DNA from: Nymphaea colorata
Lineage: Eukaryota > Streptophyta > Magnoliopsida > Nymphaeales > Nymphaeaceae
Assembly (NCBI RefSeq): GCF_008831285.2
Contig: NC_045146.1
Location: 17,747,289 to 17,811,288 of the forward strand
Reading direction: 5' to 3'
DNA: 64,000 nucleotides
The notes beneath the pieces were generated by a model, which was given only the letters and a program-made list of their open reading frames with translations, had not been told where the DNA came from and did no database searches. The position numbers and the translations under genes were made by a program. This document shows, piece after piece, positions 25,497-38,363 of this stretch (position 1 is its first letter; each line of letters begins with the position of its first letter).

Positions 25497-28400
25497 ATCA
25501 ATGAGTCCTTATTAATATTAAACTAAAAGATGGCCGGCTTGTTAAAAGGCATCAATATGTAAATAAGAAAAATTACCTTGAAATATCTATATGTAAGCAT
25601 TTTTTTGGCATTGTGTAGGCAGTTGCCCACACAGTGCCTACACCTGTAGTCCGGTTCGTAAACTATTCTTCTTAGGTAAAAAGAAATATAAAGAAAAGAT
25701 AAGATTGTGGGCAGACCAATAATGGTAATCGATGGAGAATCACCAACGTTAACATCCCATCGTTGCTTCCTTGATAATGAATCATGTTGGCCATGAATTT
25801 GACCTCATATCATATAGATTGTGCGGTTAGCAACTAACTACACCAACTTTTGGTGCTTTGAATTTTTCAACATGTTTATCATCATCTTCTTTATCAGCAT
25901 CTATGATTCATGCGAATACAAGTAACGTTTTATTTAAGTCTGAACTCCAACTTGGCTATTATTCTATAATAATGGAACCATACCTTATAAAACGACACTT
26001 CATGATCCAATCATATAGATATCCCTTTTATTATAATATTAGTGCGGTATTATTATTATACAAGCCCCCATCAATATATAGTAAAAAGGGTAAAAAAGAA
26101 CAGTATTTTATAACGAGGAAAACATGAGTTTCTTATGAAAAACATCATATATTGGGAGCTTGAATCTGAATGGAAAACATTACTTAATATCACCACTGTC
26201 GTATTAAGTATCACTTTTTTGGATCTGGAATTTCTCCAAACAACATGTCCCATATTTGAAAAAAAAATCCTTATGTTCTTGGGAGCAACTTGAAAAAGAA
26301 AAAAAAATGAATATTTCATGCCCTTATGGAAGTACTATGATTAAAAAAAAAAAAAAGGAACACTCCAAGGCACAATAATTGTGGTAACGCGATGACCATA
26401 ATCACACAAATATCTTCAGTCAATCCAAATCTTTGCAAAAAAAAAAAAAATTAATTCGTCTAATATTTCTGAAAATACTATTTATATTTGTGGCGCTAAA
26501 TTTGATTCTTGGGTCAATTATTGCACTAGAGTACTGTTCCATAAGAATGAGTTCAAGATAACGTCCAAGTCTTTCCTTGACCCACCCCTGCCTGGCACGC
26601 CAAAACTGACGTTCGTCGTCTTTTTCTTGACAAGTTGTTGCTGTATCAAACCCCAAATGGTTGGGTTCATGGAACAATGTGTATTATGAATCACTGATGT
26701 TGGGATTCTTGATGTGATCTGCAATGTCTATTATGAACCCTAAGGTAAATCAGTGATGTGGAATTCTTGATGTGATCTTTTGATGATTCCCGTGCGGTGG
26801 TTCTATCTTTAGCATTATGAAGATTAAAAGCAACATATTATAAGCATTTTAGCTTTATTTCAAGATATATACTTTCTTTCTTTGGATTTGACACTTGTTA
26901 CGTTCCTTTCTTGTGTGCCCTATGCTATGTTTAGGCAATGAAGCATAATGTTTTTTTGGGTGAACAAAAGAGAATAAAAGGAAGGAGTAGAGAATAAGCA
27001 AAGCATTTGTTTATCATCTTTACGAGAAGATATTGTTGTTTTTGGTTGGTTTGTGTGTAGTTTCAAAAGAAAAACTTTCATTGAGGACCCACTTCTAAGA
27101 CCTGCTGCTACCAATTTTTAGTATGGCCTTAATATTCCTGAATTTTGTGATATAACCAGATTGGTAGTTATGATTTATCATCTCGGGATACATAACATTG
27201 ATCATCTTTTTGTTTGGTCCTGATTGGAAAATATTTTTCAAGCACATGAAAAAATGAAGAATGTTAGCACTTGGCAAATTAGATGGTTAAGAAATGGATG
27301 ACAGATGCCAGAAAATAGAAGCTTGTTCAAGTAAAAAAGATCAGAGCTATGAAGGTTCTTTTTGGTGCTATATAGAAAAGGTTGCCACTTAATTTGAATT
27401 TTCTGATGGACATACATAAAAATATTATGATCACATCATCTATCATACGTGATGGTGCTTTTCTGCGTGAAATCCTTTTTTTTTTAGTTGATTGAATACT
27501 GAAATCGCCTTTTGTTGAGTAGATTTTGTAATGGTGAATCAGTCACATAGACTGTCAGATTAGATGTTGAAGGAATTTGCAATTTCAGCCGTCCATTTCG
27601 GTGATGTATGGAATGCCAGAGACACTGGTATGCATCTTCTTCTTCTTCTTCGTCAATCATATACAATCATATCTATGCCTTTTTTCTAAGATCGATGGAA
27701 GAGGGGTTGCTGAAAGAAAATCTGGGTTTTCTTCTTTAATTGTATTGATGCACACCAAGTGTTTGTCAGAATGCTCAATGTCAATAGCATAGAGCCATGT
27801 ACGCCCTCCTGTCTTAGCTTGTGGAACGATGGATTCTTGACCTTAAATTTGAAGGCTTTGATTTAATGATCTCATGGATCCATGGCTACAAACTTAATTC
27901 AAGCTATTCTTATTTTGTTTGAGATTTTGGACGATCATGTAAACAGCCTCTTTAGTTTTTCTTATGACAGTAAATTTTACTGTATAATTCAAGCTGAACC
28001 GGTGAGGTCGTGGGTTGATTCCTCAAATAAGTTCCTAACACGGTGATAATCACATCATCGCAGGTCTGTAAACGTAGATGTCATCTTGTGCCTGTTCGTG
28101 ATGTGGGCATCAAAGCCTAGTAAAACGTGATTGTTGATTGGTGTTCCAGGTGCCTAAAAGCTTCTTTTTACTGTTTCTTTGATATAAACAGAGACGTCAA
28201 CATTCCACAGATCAGGGGCTCATCTCCAAGGATTCTTGGGTACAGATTGTGAACACCTGCATGTCTTGTTTTCTAGTTTCTACCCTCAAGCATTCATCTT
28301 CTACCCTCAAGCATTCATCTTCACTGTAGATGGTTTGTTGCTGCTGCCAAGATTGTGAACCTCACAGCATTCAAGAATCTTCTCTGTATATAAGGAAAAC

Positions 28401-29355
28401 TTCTTTCTCCATTGTTTGATACTCTTTCTACCTTCACCTCATTCTTTGGATTATCTATCTTTAACTGAATCCGAAACAATCAAGCTAGCTCTAAAGAAGA
28501 AAACTCTCTCCTTTGAAAAAGCTCAATCTGTGCCCAGCTTTAAATCCCCAATGGAAACCAAGTGTACTCCTAGTTGTGTTGCAGAGCAGCGCTAGTGAGA
28601 GCTCGCCTTCACAAATATTGGCATAAAAGATCTTAGTAGTTAGTGGTATGCAAGGGAGAATGTTCAAACTAGAGGAGTTTGGTGAAGCGTAACTATGCAC
28701 CTGTAAAGAAAACCCATCTCTTGATATGCTTGGGTATGCTCAAGAATTGTTCTATCTGCAATTTCCAAGTATGCAACTGCTTGATCCTTGTATGAAATAC
28801 GAAAAGTTTGCTGAAGATAGTATCTGATGCTTCTTCCACTACCTTCTGCTGAAGAGGAAAAAAGAAAGGTGATCTTGAAGTGTTCTTGATAATCAAATTG
28901 CACATTCTTCTTCATCGCGTTAATCCTATGTTTTTTGGAGATTTGTATGTGGTGCAATAGCTTCACTGTTTCTGAAAATAACATGTTTCAGATGTCTTAT
29001 TTCTTGAAGAAGAAATGGGTATTTTCTCTAACATATTAATCGTGCAATTTCTGGTTTCTAGAGGGAGAGAAAAAAAAAGTGAGTATTTTATTCGATTGTA
29101 TGTTTCGTATATATTTTATTTGATTTTTTTATCACGTCTATTTTAAGTTTCTCATGTGCGGAGAGAAGAATATAAAGCGAGACAATATTTTTGTTGGCTT
29201 GTATCCTTTTTAGACGTTTTAGCAAATATTTTTTGCATATGAATTTTAGGTCATTCCTATGTGTAGAGAGAGAAAGGGAGATTATTTTTATTAGTTCATA
29301 TGCTTTTATTGTGTGTCTTGTTTTATTATGTGTGGATTTTAAATTGTTTGTATGT

Positions 29356-29410
<55 letters not shown>

Positions 29411-31049
29411 ACATGTGTTAAAACATGTCCATCCCATTAAACAAACGTTAGATAAGATGAGTTTAAAGTGCCGTCTGTTTGTCCAAGGAAACAAACGCAA
29501 ACTAACAAGTTGTTCACATGGACAAGAACTCTTTGCTCCTTAGAACACATGTTTCAAGGACGTGTTTTATTATAAGTGGACCTGGATTCTGCTCATTATG
29601 GGTGGATTTAGATCTAAACATTCAACATTCTCCAAACACTAAATAACCAAAAAATCTCTATCTCGAGGATGAATCAATCCTCTTACCTTATCAATTGGTT
29701 TGTTCTTAGATCCTCAGGGTTTGAGCCTCATGAATTTAGACCTTCTTTCCATATGTTAATCTCGTTATAAGTGTGAATTATATGTAAATTCTTAATTTCT
29801 TAAACTATGAACTTTAGTGTAGATCTTTTGCCACATCAGATCCATTACCCATATATTATAGATTACATTTTACAACTCACAACAAGGCCTGACCTTCATA
29901 TTGTGCTGCAAACATGTATCCCATTAATGAGAAATGAGTTTTAAGTTACCACTAACTAGAAGCTCTAAAGACTTTGTTTAAGTGGTGGAGCAGCTGTTTC
30001 CAAACCTATATTTCCATTCAAACACGATGGAACGTGTCAAAACCCAAAAGATTAAGGGGGCATTTGATGGCCATAGATTTGAGATTCTCAGGATTTGAAA
30101 ACCATGAATTTAAGGTTTGACCCTTCCCTCGATCTTAAATCTGACATTTTCTTTAATGCAAAGAAGTAAAATAAAGGCCTTAAGTATGAATCTTAGATAT
30201 GACTTAAGATCCTTAGTTTGATAAACCATGAATTTTACCATGAATCTTTTGTCACATTAACAAAAGCATGTCGCATCATATCCGCATTAGATTTTGTAGA
30301 TTTCAAATCGAGAGTAATCATTCACCGACAGTTGTATGACTTTCTTCACCAACAACTAAGCACCCCATGTGGTAAAAGGTGTTGCACCTTCTAAGATAAA
30401 AAAAGACGTAAAAAACTTTTCATGCATAGAAATCATAACCAGGTCTCTTCCAATATGTTCAAAAGAAAAAAGTTTCAAATAGATCTGGATTCGGATCCAG
30501 ATTTGTGCTCATACTCTTTGAAACACTAGACATGCTTTAGCTCAACTAAATATGCCTTATTTTACTGGTCTTGGTCATATTTAGCTCATTAACTTTTTGA
30601 AGTGAGTTGATCGGATTCAGATACACATCAAATTCAAAATACCATTACAAATAAATATCCTATATCCAATGTCCATAAACTTTGAAAACCGTTTATTAAT
30701 ATATCATAACAAAATTCGGATTCAGTATTGTATTTAAAAAGTTGGATTCATATTCAAAAGTACAAATACAAATCAGATTCATATATCGTATAGACTTTTT
30801 TTCATTTGCATTTTTCGAATTTGAATGTATGAGTATCTAATAAATCGAATTTGAATATATGAATATCTAATAAATCAAATATTTTTAAAGGTAGATCCAA
30901 TTCAAGTCCATTCTTTTGATATCTCTCGTGGTTTTCCTGAGCCATCGATTGGGAAAAAAACCATGATACTCAAGCCGGGAACCTTGTTAGACAACAACGT
31001 ACTTGAACAAGTTTGGGTTCATTTTAAATAGGCCAGATTTGCCAACTCG
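25497..31049. other. Intergenic, 5.5 kb, no gene supported
   Basis: AT-rich DNA with poly-A runs (26342-26356, 26436-26450). A 21-bp unit (CTACCCTCAAGCATTCATCTT) is repeated at about 28280-28321, and a (GA)n tract of about 46 bp lies at 29358-29403. A TATA-like word at 28387 precedes leader-like sequence, but no ORF follows beyond 14 codons. Stretches near 29690-29880 and 30060-30310 share 'gatcctcagg..tgaattta' words, as in diverged MITEs, but no ends were found. Confidence 0.45.
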
Positions 31050-31220
31050 GTGGATCCATTAGATATACGGATTCAAGTCCAGTCTCTGAACAACGTTGCC
31101 AGAGACAACAAGCAAAACTGTTTTCCTCTGTGTGCGTTACGATATTCTTCTTCGATCTCACTCTTCCGCTCGCCCATCTCCCCGAATCTTTCGTTCTCGA
31201 AAGTTCTAGTAGCTGGACAG
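31050..31220 (+). promoter_or_regulatory. Possible 5' leader exon and promoter of the xylosyltransferase gene
   Basis: A TATA-like word TTTAAATA lies at 31023-31030. It is followed by pyrimidine-rich, leader-like sequence ending ..AGCTGGACAG|GTACTTC at 31220/31221, a usable 5' splice site. Usable 3' sites lie at 34388 and at 34607, the latter six bases before the ATG. A spliced leader would join this exon to the coding exon. No transcript data are available, so this is an inference. Confidence 0.35.
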
Positions 31221-31693
31221 GTACTTCTTCTCCTTCTTCATAGTTCTCAGTGCTCTTTTGTTTCTTTCTGTTCTGTTTTTTCTGCATCTGTTGGTGGAGA
31301 GATCTCGAACGCTTTTCACGACGGAATCTGGAGTCGCGTCCAGATGAAGAGCAGGCGAGTCGTCTAGGTAATTCGCTCGGATGAACTGATTGATCAATGT
31401 GATGCTTAGCTTTTAGTGAGATCTAGTTGAAGTTGTCATCAAGAAACTCAACAGATCAGTTTTCGAAATAGATCGAGTACTGTGGGGAAATTCAAGAATA
31501 TCAGTCTCCATTTCGCCTTACCATCAAACAAATGGTAATGATTTTTTCAGGGATAACTCATTTCTATTAAATTGCTGCTCAATAAGCTGTAATATGTCTT
31601 GTATGAAGATTTGGTATGGATATTATTCCGAATTGAAATGTGAAGTTTGGAATAGACAACTTACTGAATTTTCGTGATTGTTTTTGTCCAGAC

Positions 31694-33602
31694 CAGTAGC
31701 GGAGCATTAAAGCTCCCATTGAAAAGGAGCTCCACGTTCGCTGCTCTGCTCTCCAACGACATGTTTTGCCCATGCCAGACTTGGGTCGGGCCCCACGTTA
31801 GCTGCTCAAGTCCGAAACAGACATCGTGAGACGTGAGTGCTTCTTCTTCTTCTTGAGTCGTGAGTTCATTGAATCTGTGTTGCCGTATCTCGTTTCGAAA
31901 CTCGATTTGATTGCTTTTATTCAATGTCGGCTGCATGACTGCGTTAATAAGGCTGGTGTTGGCCCTGTTGGGTTTTTCGTTTTTTCCCCCCCTTTTTCAA
32001 CGCTTGTTTTGTTTCCTTCGTTTTATTTTCTCGTTTAATCGTATCTCAGTTCCACACTTCCACTTCTCTCTGTTTTTGTTCTTTTGTGATAATTTGATGC
32101 GGAATATGAATTCTTTTTTGACTGAGTTTTTCTTCTTCACTTTTGGGTTCTTGGGGACTTAGGGTTTTGGTGTCTTTCTGAGGTAGAAATGAGTGGTTTA
32201 TGTCAATGATTTGTGAATTCCATTTCTTCAATTTGATGTAAATGAAGGGATTTATCCTTCTCTAACTGGTTGAGTGGTTTCTATCTTTTTCATTTTCTGA
32301 TGGAAACTGATATCAATTTTTAATGCATTCCCGAAGGAAAAGCGAGAAACAAATTGAAATCTACTTGAGGAATGCTGCTTGATTTTATTCAAAAACCGCC
32401 TTGTCATATAATGAAGTGACTGTTTCAAGTCGAGAGTAGTGAATGATGAGATGCGGTAGAGGTGGAACTGCTTAAAATGATCCAATGTGGACAGTTCCAA
32501 CGACCTGAAAGAAAAAGAAGAAGGGTGTTTTGGCATTTATATCTTCTAAATGATAAAAAAAAAAGTCCTTTGGTGCAAACGCAACTGTGGATTAGTTCAA
32601 TGAAGCTAAATTGGTTCAGAGACTCGTTCATTTTCCATTACAAGAATAAGCAAATCACGGCCATCGGATCAAGCAGCCGGAGAGTAGACAGTTACTTGCT
32701 TAGGTATTGTTTTCCTCCTTTTGGTTGCCTCAGATTTAAGATTCAATCCAGTGCTCATTTGAGATGTGTGACGACATTGTGGGATTGCATTTTTACTTTA
32801 TGATATTCAGTTGGCCGATTTCCATGTGAAAACATCGTGCCCGACATTGTTCAAACTTGTAACCATTAATAGCTGCTCCTCTAGTTCCTGTTCTATACAG
32901 AGAGACACTAGAGAGAGAGAGAGAGAGAGAGGGAGAGCTGAATTTTTGGTTAGTTACCAACACTGTAGCCTGAATTGGACAGTTTTCTTGGCCAAAGGGA
33001 TGCTTGAAAATGGAAGGATATTAGTGGGTTCAGAGTTTAAATGATGAAATTGCCACTAACTTTGAGTTGCAAAACGCACGGAGTGTTTATATCTGATCTA
33101 CCAAGATAGTGAAATTGACACAGGAAGTGATATGTGAAGCGAAAATGTCTAGAATAATGGATAGGATTAAGCGGGGAAGCGTCGTGAAGCGAGAAACGAA
33201 GGAGAGCAATCCTGGGAAGCGAGTTTCCCTGCTAGTGGACTTCACATATTAGGACAAAGCCTGTTGAAAAATCCATGGGTGCTAGACAACTTGTAGATAG
33301 CTGTTAGTCAATTTTTTTGTTGGTTTACTTTGCTTGTTTTGTTTTCTGCCATTACCACATGCTCAGACAGTTAAAGATTTGTAAGTTTTTGAAACAAATG
33401 AAAGTGTTTTTTGTTAGGATTTTTTTGGCTATCTTCGACAGCCATGAAGTTGGTATGATTTGCTTGTTGGGACTAATTGTAAGTTTGTTTGTAACTATGA
33501 TTATTTGCTTTATTTTTAAAATAACATATATGTTAATTTGAATTTTTTTTCACGTACTATATGCTAGTGCCCCACAGCCAAAAATTTCTGGCTCCGCCAC
33601 TG
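31694..33602. mobile_element. 1.9-kb non-autonomous hAT element with perfect 8-bp TSD
   Basis: The element starts CAGTAGCGGAGC and ends GCTCCGCCACTG, a 12-bp terminal inverted repeat with one mismatch. Identical duplications GTCCAGAC lie at 31686-31693 and 33603-33610. CAG-starting ends and an 8-bp duplication are typical of hAT transposons. The inside has no frame longer than about 113 codons and nothing like a hAT transposase, so it is a deletion derivative. Its position, between the putative leader exon and the ATG of the xylosyltransferase gene, suggests it lies in a leader intron. A short GA repeat occurs at about 32909. Confidence 0.92.
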
Positions 33603-34613
33603 GTCCAGACGTGCATGTTTGGACAGGTGAGTTGCGTTAACTTAGAATCAAAATGTAGCTCGATATGCAAGTCTCTTCTCCTCCTCTGGGTGCTGACAGA
33701 AAGGCCTCACCGTTCAGAATGGGTGCAAATATAATGATTAAGAAAAGACTTCAGATAAACAATACGTTGAATATTTGAGTTTGTATACATATTTTCTTGG
33801 AATTTTTAAAACTTCTGATCAAGTTTGGTTGTGTTGATCGGACCTTAGAAAGTTGAAGCATTGGAGGCAAGCATCTGAAAATCGCAATTACCATAAACAA
33901 GCTTGTTTCACATATTTCTTCTCCCTTTTTCCCTGAATCTCGTGATAGGACTTGAGGCCTTCTCTTCATCTTTCAATTTTCTGATGTACACAGGCATAAT
34001 GTCTCTTTTTAGGGAAGTACACTAGCTGTACTCTTTCTCAATGAAAGGACTTAGATGTACACTTTCTGATTTTCTTGAAAATTAGGTGGAAGTCTAACAG
34101 GGAGTATAGTCTTTTCCAAAGTTTGATTTGTTTAAAAATATGAAATTTAAGAGCTATATTCTTAGAATATGATGCGTGAAGCAGGCATCATGTCTACTTT
34201 CAGTTCCGTGCTTTGTGCTTCTTGAATAGTATATAAGGCTGTAAGCTGTTACATTGGTCTACAATTTAGTACCTGTGCAAGTATAGTTTATGTTAGAGAC
34301 TTAGAACAAAAAACTAGAAATCAAGTTTTTTTTTTCTCTTTTTCTGCTATTTTTTTCACTTAAGAATCCTAACGAGTTTCTTTTGTAGGATTTTGGAATC
34401 AACAGCAGGCAAATAATTGTTGACAGCAACTTGCACTCCCAGAGCTTCCACTTATGAAGTAGACCTTGATGTTTGTTCCGCTATCCCTAGAAAAATATAG
34501 GCCTTGATGCCAAAGCTTGGAGACAGTGGAAGCACACAACAGAACACGTCTATGGCTGTCCTTGAGCTATACTAGATTTTTTTTTTTCAATTTTCCTGTT
34601 ACTGTAGAAAATA

Positions 34614-37600
34614 ATGTCGATTCTTTACCAGAGACAACAGCAGCAACAGCAACCTCTAGTTGACTCATTGCCCCTTTCACCTCGTCAACCAAATATTAAC
34701 CAGCGACCTTCCTCTTTATTCAGCACACTTGGGCTTTCTCTCACATTGTTGACCTTTATTGTATTGCTCGTATTTTTCTATCCGTGGGTTGGTAGTTCAG
34801 GGAGCCTGTTTTCAAGTGGTGAGTCTCTTTCGAAATGGAGGGATTATACATTATCTGAAGCTGCGGCATTTGTAGCAAAGGATGGTACTGTGATAGTTTG
34901 TGCAGTTAGTCAACCATATTTACCTTTTCTAAATAACTGGCTCATCAGTATCACCAAGCAGAAGCATGAGGAGAAGGTACTGGTTATTGCTGAGGATTAT
35001 GCAACACTTTACAAGGTGAATCAGAAATGGCCTGGACATGCTGTCTTGATCCCTCCTGCACCTGATGCTCAGACAGCTCATAAATTTGGATCACAGGTAA
35101 TTTGTACCAGCTGATGATGAATAACTCTGTGCATGTTGTATCATCTGAAACTGATGAACGCTCAAATACTCATCTGATTTCTAACTGACACCTTCTCTTA
35201 TGGTTCTAGATATCATCCCCATAATCATCACTTTTTAACATTTTTATTCTATTTATATTTTATAATGTTATGTCTGCATGACTGTGTCAGTAGATCCATG
35301 ACCACTTCCTTTTGCTACTTAAGGTGAACTTTATGTAGCTGTTAATTTAATTAAAAATTTGCAGAAGTAAGATAATATAAATGGGCTTGAAAAATAAGGA
35401 GATGCTGAAGCTTAATATAAAGAAAATCTCCATTTAATTTTCTTGATAAGATAATATAAATGGGCTTGAAAAATAAGGAGATGCTGAAGCTGAATATAAA
35501 GAAAATTTTCATTTAATTTCCTTGATTAGAACAAAGCACCAACAGTGTTTCTACAATGCTGTCTGGTGTTCCACATGTCTGCATGTCAAATGAGTGTATG
35601 ACTAGGTGGAAAAAAAGTAAATGGCAGTAGCTTAATATTAGTTCTGAGATGTTTCATATGAGAACTGCAAAGACCCGTTGTATGTCGTATGAGCTTTTTT
35701 GATGTGTTTTTCCGAATGTGTGTTTTTTGCATATGCAACTTATCTCTCGCTGATTTTTTTTTTCCATTGCCTTGATCGTTACATTATTTGACAGGGGTTC
35801 TTCAATTTCACATCCCGCAGGCCTCGCCACTTGCTAGATATTTTGGAGCTTGGCTATAATGTGATGTACAATGATGTTGACATGGTCTGGTTGAAGGACC
35901 CATTCCCCTTTTTCAAGGGGAATCATGATGTTTATTTCACTGATGACATGGCCATGGTTGGTAGTATCTTCTCTCTTTCTGCTGGATAAAATCTGGATTA
36001 TCAGTTGTCTTCTTTAAGTAGAAGGCACACTTGGTTTTTCATCTAGAATAGATCCTTATAAATCTTCCTTAATCTTTCAGGTAAAACCTTTGGATCATCC
36101 TCACACTTTACCAGCACCTGGTAAAAAAGGGCGCACTTACATCTGTAGTTGCATGATATTCTTGAGGCCTACAATTGGAGCTAAGAAAGTGATGAAGAAG
36201 TGGATTGAAGAACTCCAAATTCAGCCTTGGACAAGCAAAAAGAAAACTAATGACCAGCCTGCCTTCAACTGGGCTCTAAATAAAACTGCTGGAGAGGTAT
36301 GTTTATTATGGAATTTCAATCCTAATGATGGTAGAAATTCTTAATTGGTATTCTATAAACCAGAGTACAGTTGAGTCGATAACAAGAATGGAATTCAAAT
36401 ATGTTTAACATGAATGAAAAGCTCCTCCAGCTCATATGTTACCCCATGCCAGTTGTTTCTGTGAAAGCAGAAAATGGAACATGACTTGAGAGGCTTTTAT
36501 TGGATGTTGTGGGCCATAGTTAAGTGAAACTTCCAAAGAGAGACGAAGAGTCCAAGTTCTCTCGTGTTCATCATGCTTACTACTTCAGAACCATCCAACA
36601 GCAGTCCTGGTAGACGTAAATTTCCTATGGGTGCGATCCAAGTAGTTTATTTACCGAAGACAAGTGATGGATCACCCTACTATGACTTGTCAAAAGGGAT
36701 TTCAGGCACATAAAAAGTAAACTGCTAATAATTTACCAACATTTCACAGCTTTAATAAGTACGTAATTTTGATTTCAAGAACATGGACTGAAGAGTGAAC
36801 TGTTACTAATGAAATATGTTCACTTTATGTGATTAGATTTAGTGAGGGTTGTGTTAAGGTTGTTTTCCTCTTTGGGGCACATGTGGATGCTGAAGGCTGG
36901 GAGGTTGACATATGCATCCACCCACACACTCGCACATGCAGGTTAATGTAACTATGAAAATATATTTGAATAAATTTTGTTGTACATAGATCTATAATAG
37001 TAAACAACCTAAGTGGAGATATTTACAGTAGTATTATGCATAAGATCACACATTGTATGATATGTTACACTATGTAACATAAATATGAAAAAAAAAAAAA
37101 CTCCTTGGATTGGTTTCAGGACAGTAAGTATACCCTGTCGGGTTTAACTTACAATATGCCATTGTATACCATATGATAAGAAGGTATTTTCAAAATAGGC
37201 TGAATGCTAAGTTCCTCATGAAAAGCATTCTCACACATTTAAAGTAAAAAGTTAAACTTAGGTTTGATTTCATTCATCAAATCAGAGCTTTCATGGTTTT
37301 TCATACAAGCCTATGCCTACCCTCCCACATATTGAAAAGAAAAAAGAACTCAAGTTTCATGGCCATCAAGTTGTTTCAAGGCTCCAAGGCGTAAGTCATA
37401 TACAAGTACTACTTATTTATTTTAATATCTAAGAGTAATTAATTTTTAATCATTATACTGAGCATGCATGTTATAGCCTATACGTATGTTGTTATTCTGT
37501 TAAAATTATGCAATTCATGTTGTTTGGTACAGAATTTTTTCCTACTTTTTCTGATATTTCATGTTCTTGTATTTTTCTGATATTAATTTTTTTTGCTATT

Positions 37601-37911
37601 TTTCAATACTGAAAAATTAAATTTGTGTTTTTTCATATTACCTTAGCTTTGGATCTGACCAGTATGAGTTACACTATGTGCTTTACAACATTGGTTTGCA
37701 GGTTGATCTCTACCTGCTGCCCCAAGTTGCATTCCCATCAGGTGGCCTGTATTTCAAGAATGAGACCTGGGTTCAGCAAACCAAAGGGAAGCATGTCATT
37801 ATTCACAACAACTACATCACTGGTTTTGAGAAGAAAATAAAGCGGTTTCGTGAATTTGGTCTCTGGTTGCTGGATGATCATGCACACGATTCACCACTCG
37901 GCATAATATGA
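34614..37911 (+). CDS. GT77 xylosyltransferase, RGXT/MGP4 type (UDP-xylose:L-fucose alpha-1,3-xylosyltransferase)
   Basis: Four exons, all joined in phase 0: 34614-35096, 35795-35956, 36081-36296 and 37702-37911, giving 356 residues and a TGA stop. Exon borders follow GT..AG; the second donor (ATG|GTTGGT) is weak. The protein matches Arabidopsis RGXT/MGP4, which adds xylose to fucose in side chain A of the pectin rhamnogalacturonan II in the Golgi. It has a type II layout: a Gln-rich cytosolic tail with seven Gln in a row broken by nothing (7-13), one membrane helix (about 37-58), a stem, then the catalytic domain. The DxD motif is D188-V-D190 in 'YNDVDMVW'. Other family blocks are 'NGTVIVCAVS'-like (90-99), 'RTYICSCMIFLRP' (about 233-245), 'NDQPAFNWALNKT' and 'HNNYITGFEKKIKRF'. 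Possible N-glycosylation sites are N165, N282 and N307. Length fits the family. Which family member it represents cannot be told. Confidence 0.96.
35368..35527. repeat. 79-bp tandem duplication in intron 1 of the xylosyltransferase gene
   Basis: The unit beginning TAAGATAATATAAATGGGC at 35368 recurs at 35447, period 79, with only a few mismatches. It lies inside intron 1 (35097-35794), clear of both splice sites. Confidence 0.93.
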
Positions 37912-38363
37912 GAAGTGCACATATAGTCCTTTTTGGCCCTTGATGCATCTTGATGCTACAATTGCACCGGATGAATGACCTGCAGAAACTTTGGACTACA
38001 GTTCTTGATGATGGTGGCTTGCTGATGCTTGTTCAGCCAAGTGGGTTAACTCTTCGATCTGTAATTTAATAACAAAAAAGCTCTGCTAATCTGGGTTTTG
38101 AGTTGGCCAAATAACACATGCTGCATTTTACTATTTTTTGTTTGAGGAAAGCCAAATTTGTTTTATTTTTATGATAATTTGTTGTTCGGTGGTTCTTTCT
38201 TTGTCTTCCTTTTTTCCTTTTCTTTCCTCTTTTGTCAATCAGAGGAGAATTTTGAACTTTGAGTTGGAATCTATTGAGCAATTTTTGTCCTTTGGGTTCC
38301 TTGGAGGGTATGCTTGCCTAGGAATTAAAAGAAATTCTGGGCTGTGGGTGGGGAATTCTTTTA
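37912..38363. other. 3' UTR of the xylosyltransferase gene and flank
   Basis: Sequence directly after the TGA. No canonical AATAAA was seen; the region becomes T-rich near 38130-38230, where transcripts could end. No other gene is present. Confidence 0.45.

Noticed and set aside
28664-28984. 106-codon minus-strand frame
   Set aside because: No family recognised, AT-rich, no splice partners seen; not enough to call a gene.
31826-32162. Frames inside the 1.9-kb hAT element as a transposase
   Set aside because: Hydrophobic, T-rich readouts with none of the hAT transposase words; too short.
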